Notes: a model not told the origin generated them from the sequence alone. A stretch of DNA of 64,000 nucleotides from Gordonia asplenii (GCF_012933505.1 NZ_JABBNB010000008.1:124001-188000); one strand, 5' to 3'; counted from the stretch's first letter, positions 8,340 through 17,393 are shown. Translations and numbers: made by a program.

Positions 8340-9052
8340 TGGCCTCCGAGCTTGGCCTACCGTCGATGGGTCGATCGGCCCTTGACGCTGATCGTCGGGA
8401 GTTGTTGCAGCGCCGCATCCGCTGGTTCGTCGCGGCGACCATCACCTACAACGTCATCGAAGCCGTCATCGCGATCAGCGAGGGGGCGCGCGTGTCCTCT
8501 GGGGCACTGATCGGCTTCGGCCTGGATTCCGTCATCGAGGTGTCCTCGGCTGCCGCGGTTGCCTGGCAATTCGCTGGTTCAGACCCGCAACGGCGTGAAA
8601 AGGTCGCTCTGCGGATCATCTCATTCTCGTTCTTCGCCCTGGCGGCCTACGTCGGTATCGACTCGCTACGTTCGTTGTTCGGCCTGGGCGACGAGGCGCG
8701 GCACTCCTCGATCGGCATCGCATTGGCGGCCGTCAGTTTGCTGATCATGCCGCTGCTGTCATGGGCTGAACGTCGCGCCGGCCGTGAGCTCGGCTCGTTG
8801 AGCGCGGTGGCCGACTCTAAACAGACCTTGCTGTGCACCTACCTGTCGGCCGTGCTGCTGGTCGGGTTGGTCCTCAACAGCCTGCTCGGGTGGTCGTGGG
8901 CTGATCCGGTCGCGGCGCTGGTCATCGCGGCGATCGCAGTACGCGAGGGCATCAACGCATGGAAAGGCGACACGTGCTGCGCACCGGGCATCGGCCAGCG
9001 TGTTGGTGAGCCCGCCGGATGTGACTGCTGCCGCGCGGAGGGGGGCTGGTGA
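8339..9052 (+). CDS. Cation diffusion facilitator-like metal transporter with Cys-rich tail
   Basis: A 237-residue integral membrane protein with about six hydrophobic segments. GFGLDSVIEVSSAAAV and the later ADSKQTLLCTYLSAVLLVG correspond to the paired metal-binding helices of CDF transporters. It lacks the usual cytoplasmic C-terminal domain and instead ends in a cysteine-rich tail (GDTCCAPGIG...GCDCCRAE, five cysteines). Its start overlaps the CmtR-like sensor, so it is likely a metal-induced efflux pump for Cd, Pb or Zn; the metal is inference. Confidence 0.82.
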   Translation: MASELGLPSMGRSALDADRRELLQRRIRWFVAATITYNVIEAVIAISEGARVSSGALIGFGLDSVIEVSSAAAVAWQFAGSDPQRREKVALRIISFSFFALAAYVGIDSLRSLFGLGDEARHSSIGIALAAVSLLIMPLLSWAERRAGRELGSLSAVADSKQTLLCTYLSAVLLVGLVLNSLLGWSWADPVAALVIAAIAVREGINAWKGDTCCAPGIGQRVGEPAGCDCCRAEGGW

Positions 9053-9062
9053 TACCCGCGCA

Positions 9063-10253
9063 TCAGTGACCGGCGAAAGCGCTGCGAGATGACGGTGCGG
9101 CTGCGCCGATGCGCTCGTATGTGAGCGTGATCCGCTCCCGGTACAGGCCGTCGATCACGACGTTCTGAACGCGCGTCAGCTGGTCGCCGGTACGGACCAC
9201 TTCCTCGACGATCTCCGGATCGTCGCCGCGCGCAACCGAGTCCCACGCCGGTCCGTCGTGCGTGAGGAGGTAGTCGCGACCGCCGTGGGTGGTGAGACAA
9301 CCGTGGAATGCGACGCCCAGCTCTACCAGCACGCCCTCGTCGTCGAAGAAGTCGACCGCATTCGTCGACGTGCCGTCGGACACCTCGAAGAACGACCCGT
9401 CCGGTCGGATCGTGAGCTCGATGCGCGCCGTGATCGGTGTGGGGCCGTCCCCGGACGTCCGGCGCACGGCCGCGTCCGGATCGTCGCGACCGTCCAGCCA
9501 CGCGGTGAAGTCTGCCTGCTCGTCGGTCTCGACCTCCACATGCCGCCCGTGCGTCAAACGCCACACGCCGGCGAGGTCTTGTCGCATGGCGCCGGCGTGA
9601 CGTGTCGGCGCGGTCTCTCGAATCTCCAGTCTGTCGATCGTCATGGCGACCGGGGCGTCGTCGGTTCCGTCGGCGACCACCGACAGGTCTCGCGTCACCC
9701 GCGGCCGATCGTCGGCGACGATGAAGCGCTCACCGGTCGACGACTCGCGCACGATGCAGCCCAGCAGGTGGCGATGCTCGATGTGGACGGGGTGCCACGC
9801 CGCGTCCACAACGACCGTCTCGCCGAACAGAAGTGCTTGTGCCTCTTCGTGTTCCGGGCCGACGAAGTGCCCGTGGAAAAGGGCTTGGGCGCCGGTGAAC
9901 GTGCGCACCGAAATGCTCGACGACGCCCGTTCGGCCACCAGGGCGATCACCGCGTCGGCAACGTTCAACGACTCGTAGGCGCGGTCGATGACGGCGTCGA
10001 CGATCGCGGGCACGCCGCGGTTGGGGCCCCGCGTATCGGCCCCGACGCGCAGCGTCACGGTGCCCGACGTCTGGTTTCTCGCTCGCACGGACGTGATCAG
10101 CGCGCGATCCCACTGCGGCTCGTCACCGATCTGCGCCAAGGCGCGCTCCTCGTCGCCGTACCGGCGGATATCCCACCTCGACACCGGCCACGGGGCGAAC
10201 ACGGCTGCGGCCAATTCTTCGGATTCGATGGGCGACAACGGGAATTCGGTCAC
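9063..10253 (-). CDS. Conserved protein of unknown function
   Basis: I do not recognise this family. With GTG 10253 it has 396 residues. It is soluble, acidic and beta-rich, with no signal peptide or membrane segment. The C-terminal half begins LAGVWRLTHGRHVEVETDEQ and runs through alternating strands that could form a lipocalin-like barrel (inference). The in-frame ATG 10286 overlaps the neighbouring gene's start, whereas GTG 10253 leaves a gap containing a perfect palindrome, so the GTG is preferred. It is divergent from an LLM oxidoreductase. Confidence 0.6.
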   Translation of the reverse strand: MTEFPLSPIESEELAAAVFAPWPVSRWDIRRYGDEERALAQIGDEPQWDRALITSVRARNQTSGTVTLRVGADTRGPNRGVPAIVDAVIDRAYESLNVADAVIALVAERASSSISVRTFTGAQALFHGHFVGPEHEEAQALLFGETVVVDAAWHPVHIEHRHLLGCIVRESSTGERFIVADDRPRVTRDLSVVADGTDDAPVAMTIDRLEIRETAPTRHAGAMRQDLAGVWRLTHGRHVEVETDEQADFTAWLDGRDDPDAAVRRTSGDGPTPITARIELTIRPDGSFFEVSDGTSTNAVDFFDDEGVLVELGVAFHGCLTTHGGRDYLLTHDGPAWDSVARGDDPEIVEEVVRTGDQLTRVQNVVIDGLYRERITLTYERIGAAAPSSRSAFAGH

Positions 10254-10260
10254 TGTCAGA

Positions 10261-10277
10261 ACAGTAGTCGCTACTGT
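10261..10277. promoter_or_regulatory. Perfect palindrome between divergent genes
   Basis: ACAGTAG-TCG-CTACTGT, 7-base arms with a 3-base centre, lies 8 bases before the LLM oxidoreductase ATG and in the short gap to the divergent unknown gene. It looks like an operator for a dimeric repressor that is not encoded next to it. Confidence 0.45.
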
Positions 10278-10284
10278 CGAAACC

Positions 10285-11268
10285 ATGCGCTTTGGACTCT
10301 TCGTACCGCAGGGGTGGCGACTCGACCTCACCGGCGTCGCCCCCGCCGACCAGTGGACGACGATGTCGGCCCTCGCTTCGCGCGCCGACGCGGGGCCGTG
10401 GGACTCGATCTGGGTCTACGACCATTTCCACACCGTCCCGATGCCCACCGACGAAGCCTGTCACGAGGCATGGACGCTGATGTCGGCCTTCGCGGCGACC
10501 ACCTCGCGGGTGAAACTCGGTCAGATGTGCACCGCGATCAGCTACCGCAATCCGATGTACCTCGCCAAGGTCGCGGCCACCTGCGACCTCATCTCGGGCG
10601 GGCGGGTGCAGATGGGGATCGGCGCCGGCTGGTATGAACACGAGTGGCGCGCATATGGATACGGCTTCCCGTCGGCGGGTGAGCGGCTGGTGCGACTCGA
10701 CGAGGGCGTGCAGATCATGCGGCAGGCGTGGACCGTCGGCCGCGCCACGTTCACCGGCAAGCACTACACCGTCGACGACGCCATCTGCGCACCGCGGCCC
10801 AGCGCGGGCGACATTCCGCTGTGGATCGCCGGCGGCGGTGAGAAGAAGACCCTGCGGATCGCCGCACGGTATGCCGACTACACCAACTTCGACGGCACGC
10901 CCGCGGGATTCGCGCACAAATCCGCTGTGCTGCAACAACATTGCGCCGAACTGGGCCGCGACTACGCCGCCATCACCCGCTCGTCGAACTACAACGTCGT
11001 GATCGCGCCGACCGAAGCGGAAGTCGAGGCGAAGCTCGCCGCCCTCGAAGAACTGACCGCGAAGTTCGTCCACCCCAAGGCCGCCGAAGCGTCGATGGCC
11101 GCCTACCGGGGCATGCCCGGTGTCGGGACTCCCGAGCAGGTCATCGAGAATCTGACGGGCCTGGCAGACCTCGGCATGGACTACGCGATCTGCTATGTCC
11201 CCGACGCCGGGCGCGACACCGAGACCTTGGATCTCTTGGAACAGAAGGTGATTCCGGCGCTGAGCTGA
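10285..11268 (+). CDS. LLM-class, probably F420-dependent oxidoreductase
   Basis: A 327-residue luciferase-like monooxygenase-fold protein. The barrel strands are seen in DSIWVYDHFHTVP (near residue 40), the SRVKLGQMCTAISYRNP segment, and LISGGRVQMGIGAGWYEHEW (near residue 100), typical of F420-dependent enzymes of mycobacteria. It would use reduced or oxidised F420 with an unidentified substrate. FMN use cannot be excluded. The stop is 7 bases from the convergent aminotransferase stop. Confidence 0.85.
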   Translation: MRFGLFVPQGWRLDLTGVAPADQWTTMSALASRADAGPWDSIWVYDHFHTVPMPTDEACHEAWTLMSAFAATTSRVKLGQMCTAISYRNPMYLAKVAATCDLISGGRVQMGIGAGWYEHEWRAYGYGFPSAGERLVRLDEGVQIMRQAWTVGRATFTGKHYTVDDAICAPRPSAGDIPLWIAGGGEKKTLRIAARYADYTNFDGTPAGFAHKSAVLQQHCAELGRDYAAITRSSNYNVVIAPTEAEVEAKLAALEELTAKFVHPKAAEASMAAYRGMPGVGTPEQVIENLTGLADLGMDYAICYVPDAGRDTETLDLLEQKVIPALS

Positions 11269-11275
11269 CGGGACT

Positions 11276-12427
11276 CTATAGCCGCGCCAGTCGGCGCGCG
11301 CCCTCGATCAGCGATTCGTCGTTCTTCGCGAACGCGAACCGGACCAGATGCCGCCACGGCTGTGGATCGTCGACGAAGGCGCTGATGGGCACCGCGGCCA
11401 CGCCGATCTTCGCGGGCAGTTCCCGGCACAGCGTCGCGGCGTCGTCGTAGCCGAGGGGCCGCGGGTCCGCGCACACGAAATACGTTGCCTCGCTGCGATG
11501 TACGACGAACCCCGCCTCGGCGAGCGCACCTGAGATCAGATCGCGTTTGCGTTGCAACGATGCAGCCGACTCGGCGACCCAGTCCATTTCGTGGTTCAGT
11601 GCGTGCGCGACGGCGGGCTGGAAGGGTCCGCTGCCGACGAATGACATGAACTGTTTGGCCGACCGCGCACCGACGACGAGTTCCGGCGGTCCGGACAGCC
11701 AGCCGACCTTCCAGCCGGTGCAATTGAAAGTCTTTGCGGCACTGGAGATTCGCACCGTCCGCTCGCGCATGCCGGGGAGCGTGGCGATCGACGTGTGAGT
11801 CCGGCCGTCGAACAGCAGATGTTCGTACACCTCGTCGGCGATGACGATCACATCGTGCTCGATGCAGAGATCGGCGATGGCCTGCAGGTCGTCGGTCCCC
11901 AGCACCGTGCCGGTCGGGTTGTGTGGCGAATTCACAATGATCGCAGTGGTTTTCGGGCCGAAGGCCTCGGCGAGGCGGGTGCGGTCGAGGCGGAAGCCGT
12001 CGCCGTCGGCGACCATGGGCACGGTGCGTCGAACCGCGCCGGCCATGGCGACGGTGGCGGCGTACGAGTCGTAATACGGCTCGATCAACACGACTTCGGA
12101 TCCGGGCTCGACGAGCCCGACCACCGCTCCCGCGATCGCCTCGGTGGCGCCGACGGTGATGAGGACCTCGGTGTCGGGATCGTAGTGAAGGCCGTAGTGG
12201 CGGGCCTGGTGCGCGGCGACGGCGGTGCGCAGTTCGGGAACGCCGAGCCCCGGCGGGTACTGGTTGCGGCCGCCGTTGATCGCGGCGCAGGCGGCGTCGA
12301 GCATGCTCGACGGGCCGTCGGCGTCGGGAAATCCCTGACCGAGATTGATGGCCTGATGTTTGACCGCCAGCGCCGACATCTCGGCGAAGATGGTCTCTCC
12401 GAACGGTTTCAGTCGGCTGACAGTCAT
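11276..12427 (-). CDS. dapC: PLP aminotransferase, probable N-succinyldiaminopimelate aminotransferase
   Basis: A 383-residue class I/II fold-type I aminotransferase. INLGQGFPDADGP, the NSPHNPTGTV aspartate/asparagine region, ADEVYEHLLFD and the PLP lysine motif SSAAKTFNCTGWKVGW are all present. The family includes DapC (lysine/diaminopimelate synthesis) and kynurenine/methionine aminotransferases. The DapC call rests on its location: in M. tuberculosis dapC (Rv0858c) lies just before the XPB helicase gene, as here. The fadA-fadB genes expected between them are missing; a lipoprotein and two kinases occupy that place. Confidence 0.78.
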   Translation of the reverse strand: MTVSRLKPFGETIFAEMSALAVKHQAINLGQGFPDADGPSSMLDAACAAINGGRNQYPPGLGVPELRTAVAAHQARHYGLHYDPDTEVLITVGATEAIAGAVVGLVEPGSEVVLIEPYYDSYAATVAMAGAVRRTVPMVADGDGFRLDRTRLAEAFGPKTTAIIVNSPHNPTGTVLGTDDLQAIADLCIEHDVIVIADEVYEHLLFDGRTHTSIATLPGMRERTVRISSAAKTFNCTGWKVGWLSGPPELVVGARSAKQFMSFVGSGPFQPAVAHALNHEMDWVAESAASLQRKRDLISGALAEAGFVVHRSEATYFVCADPRPLGYDDAATLCRELPAKIGVAAVPISAFVDDPQPWRHLVRFAFAKNDESLIEGARRLARL

Positions 12428-12560
12428 GGAGTCACCGTACACATGGCGGGTGGTGCGGCAGATTCGCGCTGGTAGATGAGCAGTGCTAAGCATAAATCGG
12501 CTGAATGACGCACGGGTAAAAACCTGCACGCGCAAGCATTGGCATGCCACACTTTCGCCT

Positions 12561-13091
12561 ATGATGACTTCTCGTTCAATTGCTATTCGTGCGCTCGTGG
12601 GTGCTGCCGCACTAGCCACCGTATTCTTCGCGGGCGGCTGTAGTTTCTCCGTCGGCAGTTCCGATTCGGTCACCAAACCCGATGATGCCGCGCCCGGCAC
12701 ATGCGTGTCACTGAGCGGAACCGACGCCAAGAATATGACGGTGAAGAAGGTGTCCTGTGACGGCGGCACCGAGTTGACGTTCTATTCGGCGGGGACCATC
12801 GCGAAGACCGGAAAGTGTGCAACCGCCGATTACACGACCCTGTCATTTCCCGATACCGACACCCAATTGTGCATGGCGCTGAACATGGCGCAGGGCAGTT
12901 GCTACCAGATCAATCCGAACGACATCGCCGACTATCGTCGAATCGATTGCGGCACCGCGGGAAAGGCCGGTACCAGTGTGTACAAGGTGGCCAGTCGCAC
13001 CGACGGCACGGCGAGCTGCACGACAGGTCAACAGGCCGTCGATTACACCCAGCCCAAGGCGATCGGCTACTGCCTGGAGGCGGCGGGCTGA
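12561..13091 (+). CDS. Lipoprotein with the eight-cysteine domain shared by the next two kinases
   Basis: A 176-residue lipoprotein: signal peptide with FFAGGC, lipidated at Cys27. The mature part is a single domain with eight cysteines that align one-to-one with the extracellular domains of both following kinases, including the signature CYQINP-x2-I-x2-Y. The pattern (paired cysteines, NM-x-Q-x2-CYQINP, GYCL end) recalls LppU-like lipoproteins from memory; this needs a profile search. It lies 63 bases before the first kinase on the same strand and is a natural candidate partner or decoy of the kinase sensor domains. Confidence 0.8.
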   Translation: MMTSRSIAIRALVGAAALATVFFAGGCSFSVGSSDSVTKPDDAAPGTCVSLSGTDAKNMTVKKVSCDGGTELTFYSAGTIAKTGKCATADYTTLSFPDTDTQLCMALNMAQGSCYQINPNDIADYRRIDCGTAGKAGTSVYKVASRTDGTASCTTGQQAVDYTQPKAIGYCLEAAG

Positions 13092-13154
13092 GCCGACCGC
13101 GAGCCGGGCGGGTTCGTGTCGTGAGCGGGTAGGGGAGCGGCGGAGGCGTTGGCG

Positions 13155-14942
13155 ATGACAATGGATCCAGGTGAACAGTTCGCGGGCTATCGAATCGTCC
13201 GGCAATTGGGTTCGGGCGGAATGGGCGAGGTGTACCTGGTTGAGAACGGCCTGCTGAAGCGCCAGGAGGCGCTCAAGGTCGTGCGCGGGGCGTCCATCGA
13301 TCCGAACTTCGTCGCCCGTTTCACCAACGAAGCGCGGATGGTGGCCGCGCTGGATCATCCGGCGATCGTGACGATTTTCGCCTACGGCGTGGAAGAGGGG
13401 ATTCCCTGGTTCACGATGTCCTATGTGGCGGGCGGTGATCTCACCGAAGAGAAGTTGCGTGCCGCCGAGGTCTCCACGGTTCTCGGGCAAGTAGCGGGCG
13501 CCCTCGATTACGCTCACTCGCATTCGGTGGTGCACCGTGACATCAAGCCCGCCAACATCGTGGTGCGCCGCGGTGCGGACGGAGTGATCGATCGAGCCAT
13601 CCTGCTCGACTTCGGCATCGCCAAAGCCGCCGACAGCGCCAAGCTGACGGCCACGGCGTCGTTCATCGGCTCGGCGGCCTACATGGCACCCGAAGTCATC
13701 CGGGGCGGTACCGCCGACGCATTGTCGGATCAATATTCGTTGGCGTGCAGTGCCTTCGAGGTCTTGGCGGGTCGTCAACCGTTCGCCGCGGTCGACGTCG
13801 CGGGAATGTTGATGGCCCATCTCTCCGCCAACGTGCCCAGCGTTGCGCGCCGTGATCCGTCGCTCGCGGCCCTCGATCCGGTATTCGACCGCGCCCTGGC
13901 GAAGGATCCGGCCCGCCGCTACCGGACCTGCGTGGAGTTCGCCACCGCGTTCGCCGCCGCGGTGAACGGACCGACCCCGCCCGCGCCGGCGCCCCCCGCA
14001 CCGACACCCACGGCACCGGCGACTGCCGGCCCGGGGGAGTCGGTGACCGCGGCGGTACGCCGACCGGATGCGGTCACCCGACAGATCAACGTCGCACGGA
14101 CGCGGCCGCAGCGTCCGCCGCAGAATCAGCAGCAGCGTCGACCGCCGAGTCCCGCGCCGAACCCGACGGCCCGTCTGCAACCTGGACCGCCACCGCGGAA
14201 TCCGTTGCCGCCCAACACATCACAGTCCTTCTCCGGGACGCCCGATCAGCGCCCCACCACGCAGCTGCCGACCGCGCCGGTACCGGCCGCGTCGCCGCGA
14301 CGTCGACGGACGCTGATGGTCGCCGTGGCGGTGACCGCGATCGTCGTGATCGGGATTGTGACCGCGGTGGTCGTGTTCGTCATGAGCCCGGACACGCCCA
14401 GCACCGTCGCCGGGTCGTCGTCGACGACGACGTCGTCGGTGGCGCCGTCGACGACCGTCGAGCAGTCCAGCACCGCGTACACTCCCACGACCGTCGCCGG
14501 GCGCACGCTGACCGAGGCCGCGAGTGCGATAGCGGGAACGTGTCTGACGCTGCGCGGCGCCAACGCCAACTCGATGACGGCCGTCACGGTGTCATGCGAC
14601 GGCAGCGACGACATGTCGTTCATATCGGCGGGGCTCGCGTCGGCCGCGGGTACCTGCACCAACGACAATTACATCGTCATGAGATTCCCGGGTTTCGCGG
14701 ACAAACTCTGCATGGCACCCAATATGCAGCAGGGCCGGTGCTACCAGATCAATCCAGACAACATCGTCGAGTATGGCCTCGTCGGGTGCGACACCCAGGC
14801 CGCTGCGGGAGCGACTATCTATCGGGTGGCCCAACGTGTGAACGGCACCGCGAAATGCACCGTCGGATCACCGGTGAACTTCGACCAGCCGAGCCCGCTC
14901 GGGTATTGTCTGGTGCCGCAGCGAGCACGGCCGACTAGCTGA
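13155..14942 (+). CDS. Transmembrane Ser/Thr protein kinase (PknB type) with Cys-rich sensor domain, copy 1
   Basis: A 595-residue receptor kinase. Kinase domain about residues 11-275: glycine loop GSGGMGEVYLVEN, EALKVV lysine, catalytic VVHRDIKPANIV, DFG in LLDFGIAKA, and YMAPEV. A proline-rich juxtamembrane linker follows, then one membrane helix at about 386-407 (TLMVAVAVTAIVVIGIV) and an outside domain from about 460 with eight cysteines. ATG 13155 fits GGAGG 8 bases upstream and aligns with the second kinase; the TTG 13149 alternative sits too close to that site. It should sense an extracytoplasmic signal and phosphorylate cytoplasmic proteins. Confidence 0.93.
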   Translation: MTMDPGEQFAGYRIVRQLGSGGMGEVYLVENGLLKRQEALKVVRGASIDPNFVARFTNEARMVAALDHPAIVTIFAYGVEEGIPWFTMSYVAGGDLTEEKLRAAEVSTVLGQVAGALDYAHSHSVVHRDIKPANIVVRRGADGVIDRAILLDFGIAKAADSAKLTATASFIGSAAYMAPEVIRGGTADALSDQYSLACSAFEVLAGRQPFAAVDVAGMLMAHLSANVPSVARRDPSLAALDPVFDRALAKDPARRYRTCVEFATAFAAAVNGPTPPAPAPPAPTPTAPATAGPGESVTAAVRRPDAVTRQINVARTRPQRPPQNQQQRRPPSPAPNPTARLQPGPPPRNPLPPNTSQSFSGTPDQRPTTQLPTAPVPAASPRRRRTLMVAVAVTAIVVIGIVTAVVVFVMSPDTPSTVAGSSSTTTSSVAPSTTVEQSSTAYTPTTVAGRTLTEAASAIAGTCLTLRGANANSMTAVTVSCDGSDDMSFISAGLASAAGTCTNDNYIVMRFPGFADKLCMAPNMQQGRCYQINPDNIVEYGLVGCDTQAAAGATIYRVAQRVNGTAKCTVGSPVNFDQPSPLGYCLVPQRARPTS

Positions 14943-14989
14943 TGTCGTCTTAGACTCGATCGAGACAGGGCATGATGGAGGCTGTTGCT

Positions 14990-16687
14990 ATGACACTGAT
15001 TCCGGGTGCGGAGTTCGCGGGTTACCGAATCGTCCGTCAGCTGGGCACCGGCGGAATGGGTGAGGTGTACCTCGTCGAGAACCCGCAGCTCGGGCGCCGT
15101 GAGGCCCTCAAGATTGTGCGAACTGGATCGACCGATCAGCACTTCTACGACCGCTTCAACAACGAGGCCCGGATGGCCGCTGCGCTCGATCACCCCGCCA
15201 TCGTCACGATCTTCGCTCACGGGGTGGAGCAGGGGACACCGTGGTTCACCATGTCCTACGTCGAGGGCGGCGATCTCACCCGCGAGAACCTCGGGCCCAC
15301 CGGGGTGGCGTCGGTCGTCACTCAGGTCGCCGGGGCACTCGACTACGCGCACGCCCGCGGTGTGGTCCACCGCGACATCAAGCCGGCCAACATCGTGGTG
15401 CGACGAGCGCCGGACGGGACGATCGATCGCACCATTCTGTTGGATTTCGGTATCGCCAAATCCGCGGACAGCGCGCAACTCACCGCCACCGCGTCGTTCA
15501 TCGGGTCGGTGGCCTATACGGCGCCGGAGGTACTCTCGGGCGGCGCGGCGACGCCGCTGTCGGATCAGTATTCGTTGGCGTGCACCGCATTCGAATTGCT
15601 GACCGGTCGTACCCCGTACGTGTCGAACAACGTCGGCGGGGTGTTGATGGCGCATCTGTCCGGCGAAATTCCAGCCGTCTCATCGATCGACCGCTCGCTG
15701 GTTCCGCTCGATCCGGTATTCCAGCGGGCACTCGCCAAGGACCCCGGTCAGCGGTTCCGCTCCTGCGGCGAGTTCGCCGCCGCGTTGGGCGCGGCATTGT
15801 CCGGGTGGGGTGCGGCGGCCACTCGCTACCCGACCGGTCCGGCGGCACCGGCGCCGCCCTATCCTCCGCAGACCAATCAGCAGTCGGCGTATTCCGGTCC
15901 TGGGCAGCCGCCGTACATACCGGTCACCGCGCAGCTGACCAGCTATCCGCCCAACACGACCTACCCGCCGGGTCCGACATATCCGCCGGGCGCGATGTCG
16001 GGGCCGCGGCCGCCCGCGCCGGCCAAGAGCAGGACGGGACTGATCGTCGCGATCACGGTCATCGCCGTTCTCGTCATCGCGGGTCTGGCGATCGCTGCCG
16101 TACTCACGCTCGGCAACAAGTCGTCGACGACGACCGCGGACTCCAGCACCACCGAAACCACAACGAGCGCAACGACATCCGACACCACTGAGACGACGGA
16201 GACGACGGAGACGACAACGTCGGAGACGACCACGTCGACGTCGGATTCGGTGCCCGCCGGGCAGCAGGTGACCAGTCCCGGTCAGGCGCCCGCCGGGGCA
16301 TGCGTCAAGCTAAGCGGAACGTCCGCCGACAGCATCACGGTGACCACTGCCTCGTGTTCGGGCAGCGCCGAACTGACCTTCATCTCGGCCGGCACGGTGG
16401 CGGCGTCGGCGAGCTGCGCCACCGTCAACTATTCGTACGTCACCTTCTCCGGCGCGGGCAAACTGTGCCTGGTCCCGAATATGACGCAGGACAACTGCTA
16501 CCAGATCAATCCGAACAACATCGTCGACTATTCGCTGGTCGGTTGTACCGCGACACCCGCGAGCGGCGCGACGATCTACCAGGTGACCGCCCGCGTCACC
16601 GGAACCGCGACGTGCAGTGCGACCGAGGTCGCCGTCAACTACGACCTCCCCAGCAGCCTCGGCTATTGTCTGAAGGCGCAGAACTGA
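14990..16687 (+). CDS. Transmembrane Ser/Thr protein kinase (PknB type) with Cys-rich sensor domain, copy 2
   Basis: A 565-residue paralogue of the preceding kinase, clearly a tandem duplicate: the kinase domains are near-identical over long stretches (FAGYRIVRQLG, GGMGEVYLVEN, ALDHPAIVTIFA, HRDIKPANIVVRR). All catalytic motifs are intact. The membrane helix is at about 350-373. It is followed by a low-complexity Thr/Ser/Glu stalk (about 376-425) and the eight-cysteine domain from about 436. ATG 14990 has GGAGG 8 bases upstream and matches the start of copy 1; the upstream ATG 14972 is less likely. The two copies diverge most in linker and stalk. Confidence 0.93.
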   Translation: MTLIPGAEFAGYRIVRQLGTGGMGEVYLVENPQLGRREALKIVRTGSTDQHFYDRFNNEARMAAALDHPAIVTIFAHGVEQGTPWFTMSYVEGGDLTRENLGPTGVASVVTQVAGALDYAHARGVVHRDIKPANIVVRRAPDGTIDRTILLDFGIAKSADSAQLTATASFIGSVAYTAPEVLSGGAATPLSDQYSLACTAFELLTGRTPYVSNNVGGVLMAHLSGEIPAVSSIDRSLVPLDPVFQRALAKDPGQRFRSCGEFAAALGAALSGWGAAATRYPTGPAAPAPPYPPQTNQQSAYSGPGQPPYIPVTAQLTSYPPNTTYPPGPTYPPGAMSGPRPPAPAKSRTGLIVAITVIAVLVIAGLAIAAVLTLGNKSSTTTADSSTTETTTSATTSDTTETTETTETTTSETTTSTSDSVPAGQQVTSPGQAPAGACVKLSGTSADSITVTTASCSGSAELTFISAGTVAASASCATVNYSYVTFSGAGKLCLVPNMTQDNCYQINPNNIVDYSLVGCTATPASGATIYQVTARVTGTATCSATEVAVNYDLPSSLGYCLKAQN

Positions 16688-16703
16688 GGGGTGGGTAAGG
16701 CGC

Positions 16704-16984
16704 TCGTTGAGGTGACCGCGAGGCGCTAGCGCGCCGTACTGAGCGAGGCGCTAGCCGAGTCGAAGTGACGAGCGTGTCGAAACCATGGCGAGACAATGGA
16801 TTTCGGTGAGTCTGGGCTGACCGGGACTGCGACATCAGGTGAACTGTCGAATGCACACTTGCTGGGCGCAGGACTGGAGATGATCACCACGATTGGAACG
16901 CGAGATGACCGGTCGCGCGAAATCTGTTCTGTCACCGTGGTTTCGACACGGGCCTTCGCTAACGCTTCGGCCCGGCTCAACCAG
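16704..16984. repeat. Family B palindromic-ended element, copy 1
   Basis: The core 16774-16950 starts GTGTCGAAACCATGGCGAG and ends ACCGTGGTTTCGACACG. The outer right end GGCTCAACCAG is at 16974-16984; the left flank has CGCTAGCGCG and GAGCGAGGCGCTAGC blocks but no clean CTGGTTGAGC. Copies 2 and 3 are at 32.96 and 41.77 kb. The whole 16688-17393 gap holds only this element, family A copy 1 and partial end sequences; I see no gene in it. Confidence 0.85.
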
Positions 16985-17041
16985 CGGAGATACAGGCTTT
17001 CGGCCGGCTCAACCTGAATTCACCGACGGTAGGCCCCATCT

Positions 17042-17281
17042 GCTGGTTGAGCCGCGAGGAGCGCTAGCGACGAGCGTGTCGAAACCTCTGTACCACAATG
17101 CATTTGATGGCAGCGTACTTGTCGAACTGTGATGGAATCGAACATCGAGGCGTGTGCACCCATAGGGTGCGCACGCGACACTTGCCGGGTGACATCGCGA
17201 TATTGGCGCGGACCGTCGAAAGTCGTTGTGGCTGAGAGGTTTCGACACGGACTCGGCTAGCGCCTCGTCCGGCTCAACCAG
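17042..17281 (-). repeat. Family A palindromic-ended element, copy 1 (inverted)
   Basis: Outer ends CTGGTTGAGC (17042) and GGCTCAACCAG (to 17281), inner ends GTGTCGAAAC and GTTTCGACAC. The core, read on the minus strand, matches the cores at 19728-19902 and 60.5 kb (CTCAGCCACAACGACTTTCG, CAAATGCATTGTGGTACAG). It keeps an internal stem-loop, CGTGTGCACCC pairing with GGGTGCGCACG (17151-17175, one mismatch). Confidence 0.88.
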
Positions 17282-17393
17282 CAGAGCGGCGCTTCGGCCG
17301 GTGGATCCAGGCTCAGCCAAGGCTCAACCTAGGCTCAACCAGCGGAGATACAGGCTTTCGGCCAGGCCCAACCAGCGGATGGGCCTGCCCCTG

